NCBI RefSeq assembly: GCF_040361435.1
Contig: NZ_APNL01000005.1
Coordinates: 1 to 64,000, forward strand
DNA: 64,000 nucleotides
Reading direction: 5' to 3'
Origin: Salinisphaera sp002433465
GTDB taxonomy: Bacteria > Pseudomonadota > Gammaproteobacteria > Nevskiales > Salinisphaeraceae
A program made the translations under genes and the position numbers. The notes under the pieces were generated by a model. The model was not told the origin of the DNA, did no database searches, and saw only the letters and a list, made by a program, of their open reading frames with translations. This document shows positions 51,055-60,081 of this stretch, piece by piece (position 1 is the first letter of the stretch; each line of letters opens with the position of its first letter).

Positions 51055-54000
51055 GGTTCGCGCAACTCGATCTTCTCGCCTACGGTCATTTCACCGACCG
51101 CCGGCTGGTCTTCGTACGCGGCGCGACCGACCTGCAACTCGTGTTCGGCGCCAACGAGGCGGGCAAATCCACTGCCCGCAGCGCGATCGGCGATTTCCTG
51201 TTCGGTTTTCCGACCCAGACCGAACTCAACTTCGTGCATGCCTACAACGCCCTGCGTATCGGTGCACGTATCGAGGCCGGCGAAGCCGAGATCGAGGCGA
51301 TCCGCAAAAAGGGCCGCAAGAACACGCTGCTCGATGCAGAGGGCGGGCCCGCTAACACGCTGGAAACCGAGCTGGACCGCCAGCTCGCGGGCGCGGATCG
51401 GGCGTTTTTCACCCGCATGTTCAGCCTCGACCATGAAGGCCTGCGCGCCGGCGGCGAAACCCTGGCCGCGGCCGATGCCAACGCCGATACCGCCCTGCTT
51501 TCGGCCGGCTCGGGGCTGGCGGACGTGCTCGCCGAACGCGAAGCCCTGGTGGCCGAGGCGGACGGGCTCTGGGCGCCCAACGCCTCCCAGAACCGTCGTT
51601 ACTATCAGGCCGAAGCCCGGCTCAAGACGGCCGACGCGGATATTCGCGAACACGAAGTCACGGTCGGCGACTGGCAGCGCCGCCGCGAGGCCTTCGACGC
51701 CGCCGAAGCACACTACGAACAGCTCGCCGAACGCCGTCGCGCGCTCGACCACCAACGTCTCGAGCTGGAACGTATTCGCCGCGTCGCCCGCCCGGCGCGC
51801 CGCTATCGCGAGATCGAAGCCGAACTCGCCGAGCTTAAAGAAACGCCCGATCTGGATGTCGATGCCCGGCCGGCCTTCGAGCGCGCCTGCCAGACGCTCG
51901 AATCCAGCCGCATCGCGATTGCCTCCATCCAGGATCAGATCGCAGCCATCGATGCCGAAATCGAAACGCTGGTCGACGAACCCGCCCTGCGCGAGGCCGG
52001 GGACACCATCGAGCGCCTGGCCGAGCAGCGCGGCCAGATCGCCACCGACCGCGAGCGCATCGCCGAAATCGAACGCGAACGCGCCCGGCTGACCCAGGCG
52101 CTGGACCGCGATCGCACCGAGCTGGGCTGGCAGGACGAGCATACGCCCTGGCCCAGCGCCACCGCCCTCGCCCAGGCCCGGCGTATCGCCACCGACGAAG
52201 CCACGCTTCGCCAGAGCGTCGCGCATGCGACGAACAACCTCCAAAACGCCCGCGAAGCCGACGCACGGCTGGCCGACGAGCTGCAATCGCTGGGCGATAG
52301 CCGCGATACCGCCGCGCTCGAGGCATGGCTGACCGCCACCACCCGCGAAGGCGATCTCGAAGCCGAGCTGCGCAGCGTCCAGGCGAACGTCGACCGGCTG
52401 GATCGCGATATCGAACGTCGCCTGGCCGCCCTGAAACCGGCCGTGAGCGACAGCGACACGCTGGCCGGCCTGGCGGTGCCGGCTCGCGAGCGCGTCGATG
52501 AATTCGAGACCGAGCTCGCCGACGCCAGCGAGGCGCACAAGCGTCATCAGCAACGCCTCGACGAACTGAGCGACGAGGTCGAACGCGCCCGCGATGCCCT
52601 GGCCCGCCGCCGCGCCGACGAGGCACTGCCGAGTATCGAGGCGCTGCAATCGAGCCGTTCGCATCGCGATGCCTGCTGGCAGCTCGTACGCCGGCGCTAT
52701 GTCGAAAAGCGCGAACCGGATCTGTTCGACCAGCCCGAAACGCCGGCACTCGACAAGGCCAGCGAAAAGAACCCGGTGTCTGCCTTCGAGCGCAGCACGC
52801 AGGCGGCCGACGAACTGGCCGATGCCCGTTTCGACCGGGCCGAAGCCATTGCCCAGGACGCCGAACGCCAGCGCCACGTGGCCGAACGCGAACAGGCGCT
52901 CGAACAGGCGACAACACGTCGAGACGACGCCAGGGCCCGTCTCGACGGGCTGCGAACCGAATGGAAAGCCCTGTGGCTGTCGGCCGATATCGAGCCCGCC
53001 AGCCCGGCCGCGATGCGGGACTGGCTCGACCGCCGCGACGGCCTGCTTACGGCACGCGCCGACCGTATCGAAGCCGTCGCCGCCCGCGACGATCTGGCCG
53101 CGCGTATCGACGCGCAGCGCATACAGCTCCTCGAGCTGCTCGGTCATGGCGACAAATCGACCCACACCGCCCTGGCGGTGTTGATCGAACAGGCCCGCCA
53201 GACAGTCGAACGCGAAAAACGCCGCAGCGACGAACGCCGGCGTATCGAACGCGAACGCGGCGACTACGCCCGCCGTATCGATACGTTGCTTAGCGAACAC
53301 AGGACGGCCGAAGCCGCGCTGGACGACTGGCAGCAACGCTGGCACGCGGCTCTTGCCGAACTTGGTCTGGACGCGCATCTGGACGCCGACGCCGGCCGGG
53401 CCGCCCTCGACGTGCTCGACAGCGCGCGTGAGCATGCCCGTACCAGCCGCGATCTGGCCGCCGAACAGGCCGATCTCGTCGAACGCCGCCAGCGTTTCGA
53501 ACAGCGGCTGGCACAGGTACTCGACGCCACGGGCCGAACCGCGAACGAAAACGAAGCCGCCGAGCAGAGCGTGCAGCGACTCAACGCTGCGCTACGCGAC
53601 GCCCAGAGCCGCCACGACCGGCTACAGACCCGCCAAAGCGATCGCCAACGCCAGGGCGAACAGATCGCCGAGCACGAGGCCACCCGAGCCGAGGCCCAGC
53701 GTCGTATCGACGCCCTCTGTCGACAGGCGGGGGTCGCCGATGCCCAGGCGCTCGAAAGCGTCATCACGCGTGCCGAACGCCGCCGGGCGCTGGCAGACGA
53801 ACAGGCCGCCACCGCCGACACCCTGGCCGAACAGGGCGATGGCCGGGCGGTAGACAATCTCATCGCCGCAGTCGAGGCCAGCGATCTCGATTCGCTGCGC
53901 GAACAGATCGATGCCCTGGCCGATCAGCTCGAGGACGTGGACGACGAACTGGGCCCGGCCCGCGACGCCCGCAACGAAGCCCGCGCCGATTTCGAGGCCA

Positions 54001-54554
54001 TCGGCGGCGACGATCGCGCCGTGACCGCCGCGGCGGAACGCCAGACCGCCCTCGCCGACATGCAGGACGCCGCCGAACGTTACCTGCGGGTCGGCACCGC
54101 GGCCCTGCTGCTCAAATGGGCGGGCCAGCGCTATGCCATGGACAAGCAGCGCCCGCTCATCGAACGCGGCTCCGCGCTCATGAACCAGCTCACCGGCGGC
54201 GCCTTCGAACGCCTGGCTGGCGACTTCGACGAGCGCGACGAGCTGCAGATCGTGGGCGTACGCGCCGACGGTTCGCACGTACGCCCTGCCGGCATGAGCG
54301 AAGGTACGCGCGACCAGCTCTATCTGGCCCTGCGTATCGCCGCGATCGAGGACTATCTGCAGCGTGCCGCGCCCCTGCCGGTGGTCGCCGACGATCTGTT
54401 CATCAACTTCGACGACGAGCGTGCCCTGGCCGGCCTCGACGTGCTGGCCGGCCTGGCCGAAAAAACCCAGGTCCTGTTCTTCACCCACCATCAGCATCTG
54501 CGCGACATGGCTGCAGAAAAGCTGGGCGATCGCGTACAAACCCATGAGCTGTAA
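51051..54554 (+). CDS. Large SMC/Rad50-like AAA ATPase (YhaN family)
   Basis: This 1167-residue protein begins at GTG 51051 in a GTGA overlap. Residues 1-40 include the ATPase N-lobe with Walker A GANEAGKST. About 900 residues of Glu/Arg/Ala-rich helix form two coiled-coil arms with no clear zinc hook. The C-lobe holds the signature-like GMSEGTRDQLYLALRIAAIE and Walker B PLPVVADDLFINFDDERA. The partner nuclease is the gene upstream. The pair resembles YhaO/YhaN of Bacillus and is likely a DNA-end processing complex; this is inference from family. Confidence 0.85.
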   Translation: MRFAQLDLLAYGHFTDRRLVFVRGATDLQLVFGANEAGKSTARSAIGDFLFGFPTQTELNFVHAYNALRIGARIEAGEAEIEAIRKKGRKNTLLDAEGGPANTLETELDRQLAGADRAFFTRMFSLDHEGLRAGGETLAAADANADTALLSAGSGLADVLAEREALVAEADGLWAPNASQNRRYYQAEARLKTADADIREHEVTVGDWQRRREAFDAAEAHYEQLAERRRALDHQRLELERIRRVARPARRYREIEAELAELKETPDLDVDARPAFERACQTLESSRIAIASIQDQIAAIDAEIETLVDEPALREAGDTIERLAEQRGQIATDRERIAEIERERARLTQALDRDRTELGWQDEHTPWPSATALAQARRIATDEATLRQSVAHATNNLQNAREADARLADELQSLGDSRDTAALEAWLTATTREGDLEAELRSVQANVDRLDRDIERRLAALKPAVSDSDTLAGLAVPARERVDEFETELADASEAHKRHQQRLDELSDEVERARDALARRRADEALPSIEALQSSRSHRDACWQLVRRRYVEKREPDLFDQPETPALDKASEKNPVSAFERSTQAADELADARFDRAEAIAQDAERQRHVAEREQALEQATTRRDDARARLDGLRTEWKALWLSADIEPASPAAMRDWLDRRDGLLTARADRIEAVAARDDLAARIDAQRIQLLELLGHGDKSTHTALAVLIEQARQTVEREKRRSDERRRIERERGDYARRIDTLLSEHRTAEAALDDWQQRWHAALAELGLDAHLDADAGRAALDVLDSAREHARTSRDLAAEQADLVERRQRFEQRLAQVLDATGRTANENEAAEQSVQRLNAALRDAQSRHDRLQTRQSDRQRQGEQIAEHEATRAEAQRRIDALCRQAGVADAQALESVITRAERRRALADEQAATADTLAEQGDGRAVDNLIAAVEASDLDSLREQIDALADQLEDVDDELGPARDARNEARADFEAIGGDDRAVTAAAERQTALADMQDAAERYLRVGTAALLLKWAGQRYAMDKQRPLIERGSALMNQLTGGAFERLAGDFDERDELQIVGVRADGSHVRPAGMSEGTRDQLYLALRIAAIEDYLQRAAPLPVVADDLFINFDDERALAGLDVLAGLAEKTQVLFFTHHQHLRDMAAEKLGDRVQTHEL

Positions 54555-55488
54555 ACCCACGCTTGAACCATCGGCCGCGCTTGTCGAAGCGCTGCGACCG
54601 CTTGCCGGCATGCGCATCGCGCTGATCGCGCCGGCCGGCGGCGTCAAGGATGAACGCATCGATACCGCGCTCGCCGTACTTGCGGCAGCGGGCGTCGAGG
54701 CCCTGCTGGGCAGCCACGCCCGGGACCATCACCGCTATCTCGCCGGCACCGCCGCCGATCGCCTAGCCGACCTGCAGGCCGCCTTCGAATGGCCGAAAGT
54801 CGATGCCGTGTGGTGTCTGCGCGGCGGCTACGGCAGCGCCCAGTTCGTACAGGCGATCGACTGGGAACGCATTCCGCGCGATGTGCCGCTGGTCGGCTAT
54901 TCGGATATGAGCCTGTTGCTGGCCGCATTCGCCCGCCACGAGCGCGCCGCGATTCATGCCTCGGTGGCCACCGAGCTGGCCCTGCCCGGCGCAACGCCGG
55001 CCGAGCAACAGGCGCGGGCGGCCTCGATGGCGTCGCTGGCGGCTTGTTTGCAGCACGAAGTCAGCGAATGGCCGCTGGCCTATCACGGCGGCCCGGCGGA
55101 AGCGCTTGCCGGGCGCGTGGTCGGCGGCAATCTCACCACGCTGGCCAGCGTGGCCGGTACGCCGTCTGCGCTGACGCTGAACGACGACGCCATCCTTTTG
55201 CTCGAAGACGTGGGCGAGGCCGAGTTCCGGCTGGAACGCTGTCTGCAACAGCTGCTCGACTCGATCGATACGCGCCGCGTGAAGGCCCTCGTTCTCGGGC
55301 GCTTCGAGCGCTGTACCCTGGCCTGCGGCATGGATTCGCTGGTCGAGATCGTCGCCGAATACACGAACGCGCGCGGCATCGCCCTGTATTCCGACGCCCC
55401 GGTCGGCCACGGCTGCGTCAATCACGCCTGGCGCTACGGCGCCCGTGCCCATATCGACGCCAATCGCCTGCGTATCGGCGGCCTCTGA
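54544..55488 (+). CDS. ldcA: Muramoyltetrapeptide (LD-)carboxypeptidase, family S66
   Basis: LdcA removes the terminal D-Ala from recycled muropeptide tetrapeptides in the cytoplasm. The 314-residue protein has the S66 motifs: IALIAPAGG, CLRGGYGSAQ, catalytic Ser in VGYSDMSLLLAA, GGNLTTLASVAGTP, catalytic Glu in LLLEDVGEAEFRLERCLQQL and catalytic His in APVGHG. It starts 11 nt before the end of the YhaN-like gene. It fits with mpl in a peptidoglycan-recycling set, although mpl lies 22 kb away. Confidence 0.9.
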   Translation: MSCKPTLEPSAALVEALRPLAGMRIALIAPAGGVKDERIDTALAVLAAAGVEALLGSHARDHHRYLAGTAADRLADLQAAFEWPKVDAVWCLRGGYGSAQFVQAIDWERIPRDVPLVGYSDMSLLLAAFARHERAAIHASVATELALPGATPAEQQARAASMASLAACLQHEVSEWPLAYHGGPAEALAGRVVGGNLTTLASVAGTPSALTLNDDAILLLEDVGEAEFRLERCLQQLLDSIDTRRVKALVLGRFERCTLACGMDSLVEIVAEYTNARGIALYSDAPVGHGCVNHAWRYGARAHIDANRLRIGGL

Positions 55489-55543
55489 AGCTCGGGCCGC
55501 GTAGCGTCTTTGCGGCGTGCCGCGATTGGATCAGACTGGCGCC

Positions 55544-55894
55544 ATGAGCAATGCGGCCCCCTCGCGTGAAAGTCTCGAAGCGCGGCTCGACGAGCTCGAG
55601 GCCGAGGCCCGTGCCTATCTCGACGAGAGCCGCGATGCCGACACGGCAGTAGAACTGGACCAGACCCGTCAGGGACGCCTGTCGCGTATGGACGCCATGC
55701 AGGCGCAGGCGATGAGCCGCGCGGCCCGCAACCGGGCGAACCAGACGCTGCAACGCGTGGCCGCCACGCGCAAACGGCTCGACAGCGCCGATTTCGGCTA
55801 TTGCCTGGACTGTGACGAGCCGATCGCCCCGGCCCGACTCGCGCACGACCCCACCACGCTGCGCTGTCTGGACTGTGCCGCCGCCCGCGAATAG
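55544..55894 (+). CDS. DksA/TraR-type zinc-finger protein
   Basis: The 116-residue protein is a helical coiled coil (residues 10-90) followed by a four-cysteine zinc finger, CLDC-17 residues-CLDC, near the C-terminus. This is the DksA/TraR plan, but it is shorter than DksA (about 150). Members of this group bind the RNA polymerase secondary channel or are of unknown function. The ATG at 55544 is preferred to one 9 codons upstream. The coiled-coil tip does not show the DxxDxA motif clearly, so ppGpp-linked function is not assured. Confidence 0.8.
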   Translation: MSNAAPSRESLEARLDELEAEARAYLDESRDADTAVELDQTRQGRLSRMDAMQAQAMSRAARNRANQTLQRVAATRKRLDSADFGYCLDCDEPIAPARLAHDPTTLRCLDCAAARE

Positions 55895-55899
55895 CGCCG

Positions 55900-56865
55900 C
55901 TAGTCGCGGTCGAATGCAGCCAGCAGTTCGTCGCGAAAAACCGTCTCCGCGGCCCGCATAGGGCGCTCGCTGTTCCACAGCAGATGAATATCGACATCCG
56001 CCAGCCCCTCTTCAGGCGGCAGCTTGCGCAGCATGCCGGCCTCGGTTTCGCGGCGGAACGCGTCTTCCGGCAGAAAGCCGATGCCATAGCCGCACATGAT
56101 CAGTCGGCAGACTTCTTCGAGATTCGACGACGAGGCAGCCAGCCGCCCCTGAAACCCGTGGTGTTCGCGAAACAGCGTGAGCGGCGAGAGCGTGTCGCCG
56201 AGATAATCGCCGGTGAAGGTCACCAGATCTTCGTGCAGCAGTCGCGACACCTCGACTTCGCGGCGGGCATACAGGGCATGCGGGCGACCACAGAACAGGG
56301 CATAGCGCTGCGGCACGATCAGCCGTCGTTCGACCGACGGCGTATCGAGCCGGCACAGCCCGAGCCCGAACGAGGCCGTGTTCTGGCGAATTGCCATGAG
56401 CACGTCGTGGCCGCGCAGCACCTCGACCTCCAGTTCCACGCGCGGATAGCGGCGATGAAAATCGGCCAGAAAATCGTTGTAGCGTTGGGAATGCACGCGG
56501 CTGACGGTGAGCAGTTTCACCCGCCCCAGCACCTGATCTGTCGCAGCCCGTGCCGGCATTTCCAGGCTGGATACATCGGCGAACACGCCACGCGCGATTC
56601 GTTGTACTTCCTCGCCGGCGGCGGTCAGCGCGATCTGCGGACCGCGGCGCTGGACCAGCGCATAGCCCAGCTGACCCTGTAGCCGTTTGAGCGCCTGACT
56701 GACTGCCGGCTGGGTGACGAACAGCCGTTCCGCCGCGCGGCTGAGATTGAGCTCGTCGGCCACCACCAGAAACGTACGGATGAGGTTCCAGTCCAGCCGG
56801 GCCGCCAGATCGCGTGACCCGTGCTCGCCTGCGGATAGCGACTTCTTGTTCGAGCGATCGGCCAT
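55900..56865 (-). CDS. LysR-family transcriptional regulator
   Basis: The 321-residue protein has an N-terminal winged helix-turn-helix (LDWNLIRTFLVVADELNLSRAAERLFVTQPAVSQALKRLQGQLG) and the two-lobed effector-binding domain. It is divergent from an amidohydrolase-symporter operon with a 125-nt gap that includes a perfect T-N11-A palindrome, so it likely regulates that operon, with an operon substrate as co-inducer. ATG 56865 is chosen; an alternative ATG three codons upstream is also possible. Confidence 0.9.
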   Translation of the reverse strand: MADRSNKKSLSAGEHGSRDLAARLDWNLIRTFLVVADELNLSRAAERLFVTQPAVSQALKRLQGQLGYALVQRRGPQIALTAAGEEVQRIARGVFADVSSLEMPARAATDQVLGRVKLLTVSRVHSQRYNDFLADFHRRYPRVELEVEVLRGHDVLMAIRQNTASFGLGLCRLDTPSVERRLIVPQRYALFCGRPHALYARREVEVSRLLHEDLVTFTGDYLGDTLSPLTLFREHHGFQGRLAASSSNLEEVCRLIMCGYGIGFLPEDAFRRETEAGMLRKLPPEEGLADVDIHLLWNSERPMRAAETVFRDELLAAFDRD

Positions 56866-56887
56866 TGTCAGCATCCGAGCCGGTGCA

Positions 56888-56908
56888 ATTATTAGCCAGA
56901 CTAATAAT
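56888..56908. promoter_or_regulatory. LysR-type operator (T-N11-A palindrome)
   Basis: ATTATTAG and CTAATAAT are perfect 8-bp arms around CCAGA, giving a 21-bp palindrome with the TTAG-N5-CTAA (T-N11-A) core typical of LysR-family sites. It lies in a marked AT-rich island between the divergent LysR gene and the amidohydrolase. A second small inverted repeat (GCGGT-TATT-ACCGC) is at 56939-56952. Confidence 0.75.
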
Positions 56909-56927
56909 ACAGATAATATCGCGTGCT

Positions 56928-56958
56928 TTGACTGATGCGCGGTTATTACCGCTAGATG
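56928..56958 (+). promoter_or_regulatory. Candidate promoter of the amidohydrolase operon
   Basis: TTGACT is a good -35; TAGATG at 56953 is the best -10, spaced 19 nt, longer than ideal. The long spacer, with a small inverted repeat in it, suits an activator-dependent promoter controlled by the LysR protein. Its -35 lies 20 nt after the palindrome. Confidence 0.45.
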
Positions 56959-56990
56959 AAAAGACACGATCAGGCGTCTGCGCCAAGCCC

Positions 56991-58289
56991 ATGACTACCG
57001 TGGTGCTCGAGCGCACGCCGGCCGACGCGCCTTCAAGCGCGCTCCGTTTTTACCAGTTCAACACGCTTATGCTCGAAACCAACGGCCCAAGACTGTGGGA
57101 CAGCCTGATGGCGATGGCCGAGATCGGCGCCACCGCCAACGGCGGCAGCAGCCGGCTGGCGCTGACCGCCGAAGATGCCGCCGGCCGGGCACTGTTCGTG
57201 CGATGGGCGGAGGCCGAAGGCCTGAGCGTATCGCGGGATGCCATCGGCAACCTGTTCGCGCGCCGGGCCGGGCAAGCGGACGGCCCGCCGGTGGTGATCG
57301 GCAGCCATCTGGATACCCAGCCCAAGGGCGGACGTTTCGATGGCGTACTCGGCGTGCTGGCCGCCCTCGAAGCCGTACGCACGCTCAACGAAAACAATAT
57401 CCAGACCCGTGCGCCGATCGAAATCGCGAACTGGACCAACGAAGAAGGCGCCCGCTTCACGCCCGCCATGCTGGGTTCGTCGGTGTTCACCGGCGCCCTG
57501 GCGCTCGACGACGGGCTGGCACGCGAAGACACCCACGGCGAACGCATTGCCGACAGCCTGCAGATCATCGGCGAGGCCGGCGATACGCCCCTCGCCCGCC
57601 CATTCGATGCCTATTTCGAAGCGCATATCGAACAGGGCCCGGTACTCGAGGACAACGACAAGACCATTGGCGTGGTCACCGGCGGCCAGGCGATTCGCTG
57701 GCTGGACGTACACCTGACCGGCAAGGCCGGCCATGCCGGCACCACGCCCATGCCGGTACGCCGCGACGCCATGTTCGCGGCCGCCGAGGCGATGGCCGCC
57801 ATCGAAGACCATGTCGCCGGCGTCGACGGCCTGCTGGCCACGATCGGCGAATGCCATGTCGACCACGGCTCGCGCAATACCATCGCTGCGGATGTGGCAT
57901 TCACCCTCGACCTGCGCCACCCCGCGGATGCCGTGGTCGATGCCGCCATCGACCGCATTCGCGAACGCCTCGCCGAGCGACTGCCAACGCGCGGCGTGGA
58001 GCACGAACTGTCGCTGCACTGGCGCAGCCCGGCGCTGCCCTTCGACGACACCTGCGTAGGCCATGTGCGCGATGCCGCGAAAGCGCTCGGCTGTGCCTGG
58101 CAGGACATCATCAGCGGCGCCGGCCACGATGCCTTCCACCTGGCCCGGCACTGTCCCACCGCGATGGTGTTCATTCCCTGTGCCGATGGCCTGAGCCATC
58201 ACGAGGCCGAGTCCATCGAGCCCGAACACGCCAAACGTGCTGCCGACGTGCTCGTCAACGCGGCCCTGGCCCGGGCCGGGCGCGTCTAG
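56991..58289 (+). CDS. M20-family Zn-dependent amidohydrolase (N-carbamoyl-L-amino-acid hydrolase/allantoate amidohydrolase type)
   Basis: The 432-residue enzyme belongs to the amidase/hydantoinase-carbamoylase group. Metal-binding motifs are visible: His and Asp in GSHLDTQPKGGRFDG, Glu-Glu in WTNEEGARF, His in HIEQGPVLE and His in SGAGHDAFHLAR. It hydrolyses carbamoyl or ureido amides; which one (N-carbamoyl amino acids, beta-ureidopropionate or allantoate) cannot be told. No hydantoinase gene is adjacent. The start is ATG 56991; ATG 57069 would give 406 residues and matches the family start equally well. It is followed by a small membrane protein and a symporter. Confidence 0.88.
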   Translation: MTTVVLERTPADAPSSALRFYQFNTLMLETNGPRLWDSLMAMAEIGATANGGSSRLALTAEDAAGRALFVRWAEAEGLSVSRDAIGNLFARRAGQADGPPVVIGSHLDTQPKGGRFDGVLGVLAALEAVRTLNENNIQTRAPIEIANWTNEEGARFTPAMLGSSVFTGALALDDGLAREDTHGERIADSLQIIGEAGDTPLARPFDAYFEAHIEQGPVLEDNDKTIGVVTGGQAIRWLDVHLTGKAGHAGTTPMPVRRDAMFAAAEAMAAIEDHVAGVDGLLATIGECHVDHGSRNTIAADVAFTLDLRHPADAVVDAAIDRIRERLAERLPTRGVEHELSLHWRSPALPFDDTCVGHVRDAAKALGCAWQDIISGAGHDAFHLARHCPTAMVFIPCADGLSHHEAESIEPEHAKRAADVLVNAALARAGRV

Positions 58290-58313
58290 CGCACCGCAAC
58301 CGAGAGAAAACCC

Positions 58314-58460
58314 ATGGATTTCAAACCCTACGTTCTCATGCTGTTCGGCAATGCCCTGCTGACCACGGTGATCTGCTGTGTGGTGGTGGGCGCGATCCTG
58401 CTGCGTGAATACCGCCCGACCATTCTGCGTCTCAAGCGAGAACGCAGCGACAAGCGCTAG
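58314..58460 (+). CDS. 48-residue single-pass membrane protein (symporter accessory candidate)
   Basis: A short reading frame begins MDFKPYVLMLFGNALL, continues with a hydrophobic helix (residues ~8-33, TTVICCVVVGAILL) and ends in a basic tail (LRLKRERSDKR). An AGAGA lies 8 nt upstream. It lies between the amidohydrolase stop (25 nt before) and the symporter ATG (23 nt after), with no room for another gene. Small accessory membrane proteins are known beside SSS symporters, so this is the likely role, but I cannot assign a named family. Confidence 0.75.
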   Translation: MDFKPYVLMLFGNALLTTVICCVVVGAILLREYRPTILRLKRERSDKR

Positions 58461-58482
58461 GCGCATATTCGGGGGAGCAATC

Positions 58483-60081
58483 ATGAACATTACGCTGACC
58501 ATATTCATCGCCGTGCTCGCCGCCTATGTGCTGGTGGCGGCCGGGCTGACCCGTTTCATCAAGAACCGCGACGATTTCTATGTCATGGGCGAGCAGGGCT
58601 CGACCCTGCTGCTTACCGGCACCCTGGCCGCAACCTTTCTGAGCGCGGTCACGCTGATGGGCATTGCCGGTATTTCCTATAGCGAAGGGCCGCTGGTCAT
58701 CGGCGCGCTGGGCTCGTTCGGCGCGTGGCTGGGCACGCTCATCGCAGTGGTCTGGATCGGGCGCAAGATGAAGGCCATGGAATGCCGGACGATGATGGAT
58801 TTCTTCGACCGGCGCTTCAACAACAAGTGGGTGAGCGTGGTCGCGCTCATTCTCATGGTGATCGGCCTGCTCGGCTACGGCATCATCCAGCTCATCGGGG
58901 CCGGCCTGGTGCTGGCCGAGATCATCGACGTGCCGTTTCCGGCCATCATCATCGCCTTCACCTTCGCGTTGATGATCTTCTGCAGCCTGTCGGGCATGTA
59001 CGGCGTGGTCTATACCGACACCATGATGTTCTTCACCATGCTGGCGATCGCCTTCGTGATCTCGCCCTTGCTCATCGGCCAGGCCGGCATGGAAAACCTG
59101 CGGGGCCTGAGCGACAGCCTGCCGGGCTATTGGACCCTGGCCGGCGCGGACGGGCGCAGCATCGGCTGGTCGATCTCGCAGTTCCTGGTCTGGATTCTGT
59201 TCTTTGCCTGTACGCCGGCGCTGGTTTCACGCGTGTTCCCGGCCAAGAACGATTTCGTGATCCTCAAGGTCGCCATCATCGGCGTGTTCTTCGCCCCTGC
59301 CATGCAGCTGATGGTGTATCTCGCGGCCTCGGCCATGCAGGTGATCCAGCCCGGTATCGAGCCGGCCGACCGCGCCATGATCGTGGGCTTCATGGACCAC
59401 ACCAATCCGGTGCTGGCCGGCGTGGGCCTGGCCGGCTTGATGGCTTCGATCATGTCCACGGCCTCCACGCTGTTCGTGCTCACCGGCTTTGCCCTGGCAC
59501 GCGATCTCTACGAGAAGCTGTTCGAAAAGAAGCTCGACGAAAAACGCAGCGTCCTCGCCGGGCGTATTTCGCAGGTGATCGTATCCGTTATCGTCTGCGT
59601 GATCGCCATCGCGCGGCCGGCCGGCATCTACTGGATATCGATCTATGCCGGTTCCATCTTCGCCGTGGCCTGGCTGCCGACGATTGTCGCCGCGATGAAA
59701 TGGCGCCGCGCCAGCGCGCCGGCGGTACTGGCCTGCATGCTGGTGGGCTCGATCAGCTTCATCCTGCTCGGCGAGCTGGAACGCCACGGGCTGATCAGCT
59801 ATCCGGCAGGCATCGACAACCTGATGATGGCCTTTGCCCTGGGCACGGTCACGCTCGTCGTGATGTGTCTGACCTTCAAGCCCAGCGGCTATGAAATCGA
59901 GCGTTTCGAGGAAATGAAGGGCCAGCGCATGTCCGAGATCACCATCGGCCGCTTTCTGGCCGACGATGCCAGCGGCGCTTCGCTGATTCGCGAATATCGT
60001 CGCGTGTGGATGGCGCTCATTGCCATGCTGGTGATCGCGGCCGGCCTGTGGGGCTATTTCTTCGTCCAGCTCGGTCTGTAA
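58483..60081 (+). CDS. Sodium:solute symporter (SSS family)
   Basis: The 532-residue protein has about 13 membrane helices and the SSS family pattern in its N-terminal half (FYVMGEQGSTLLLTGTLAATFLSAVTLMGIAGISYSEG, WIGRKMKAMECRTMMDFFDRRF). The sodium-site region with SIMSTASTLFVLTG is also present. A GGGGGAG ribosome-binding site lies 7 nt before the ATG. It probably imports the substrate of the amidohydrolase, such as an N-carbamoyl amino acid or ureide; this is inference from context. Confidence 0.9.
   Translation: MNITLTIFIAVLAAYVLVAAGLTRFIKNRDDFYVMGEQGSTLLLTGTLAATFLSAVTLMGIAGISYSEGPLVIGALGSFGAWLGTLIAVVWIGRKMKAMECRTMMDFFDRRFNNKWVSVVALILMVIGLLGYGIIQLIGAGLVLAEIIDVPFPAIIIAFTFALMIFCSLSGMYGVVYTDTMMFFTMLAIAFVISPLLIGQAGMENLRGLSDSLPGYWTLAGADGRSIGWSISQFLVWILFFACTPALVSRVFPAKNDFVILKVAIIGVFFAPAMQLMVYLAASAMQVIQPGIEPADRAMIVGFMDHTNPVLAGVGLAGLMASIMSTASTLFVLTGFALARDLYEKLFEKKLDEKRSVLAGRISQVIVSVIVCVIAIARPAGIYWISIYAGSIFAVAWLPTIVAAMKWRRASAPAVLACMLVGSISFILLGELERHGLISYPAGIDNLMMAFALGTVTLVVMCLTFKPSGYEIERFEEMKGQRMSEITIGRFLADDASGASLIREYRRVWMALIAMLVIAAGLWGYFFVQLGL

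Noticed and set aside
51012..53435. An 807-codon open frame antisense to the YhaN-like ATPase
   Set aside because: It mirrors the high-GC codon pattern of the sense gene, has low-complexity composition and no recognisable motif. The sense frame has clear Walker motifs at both ends.
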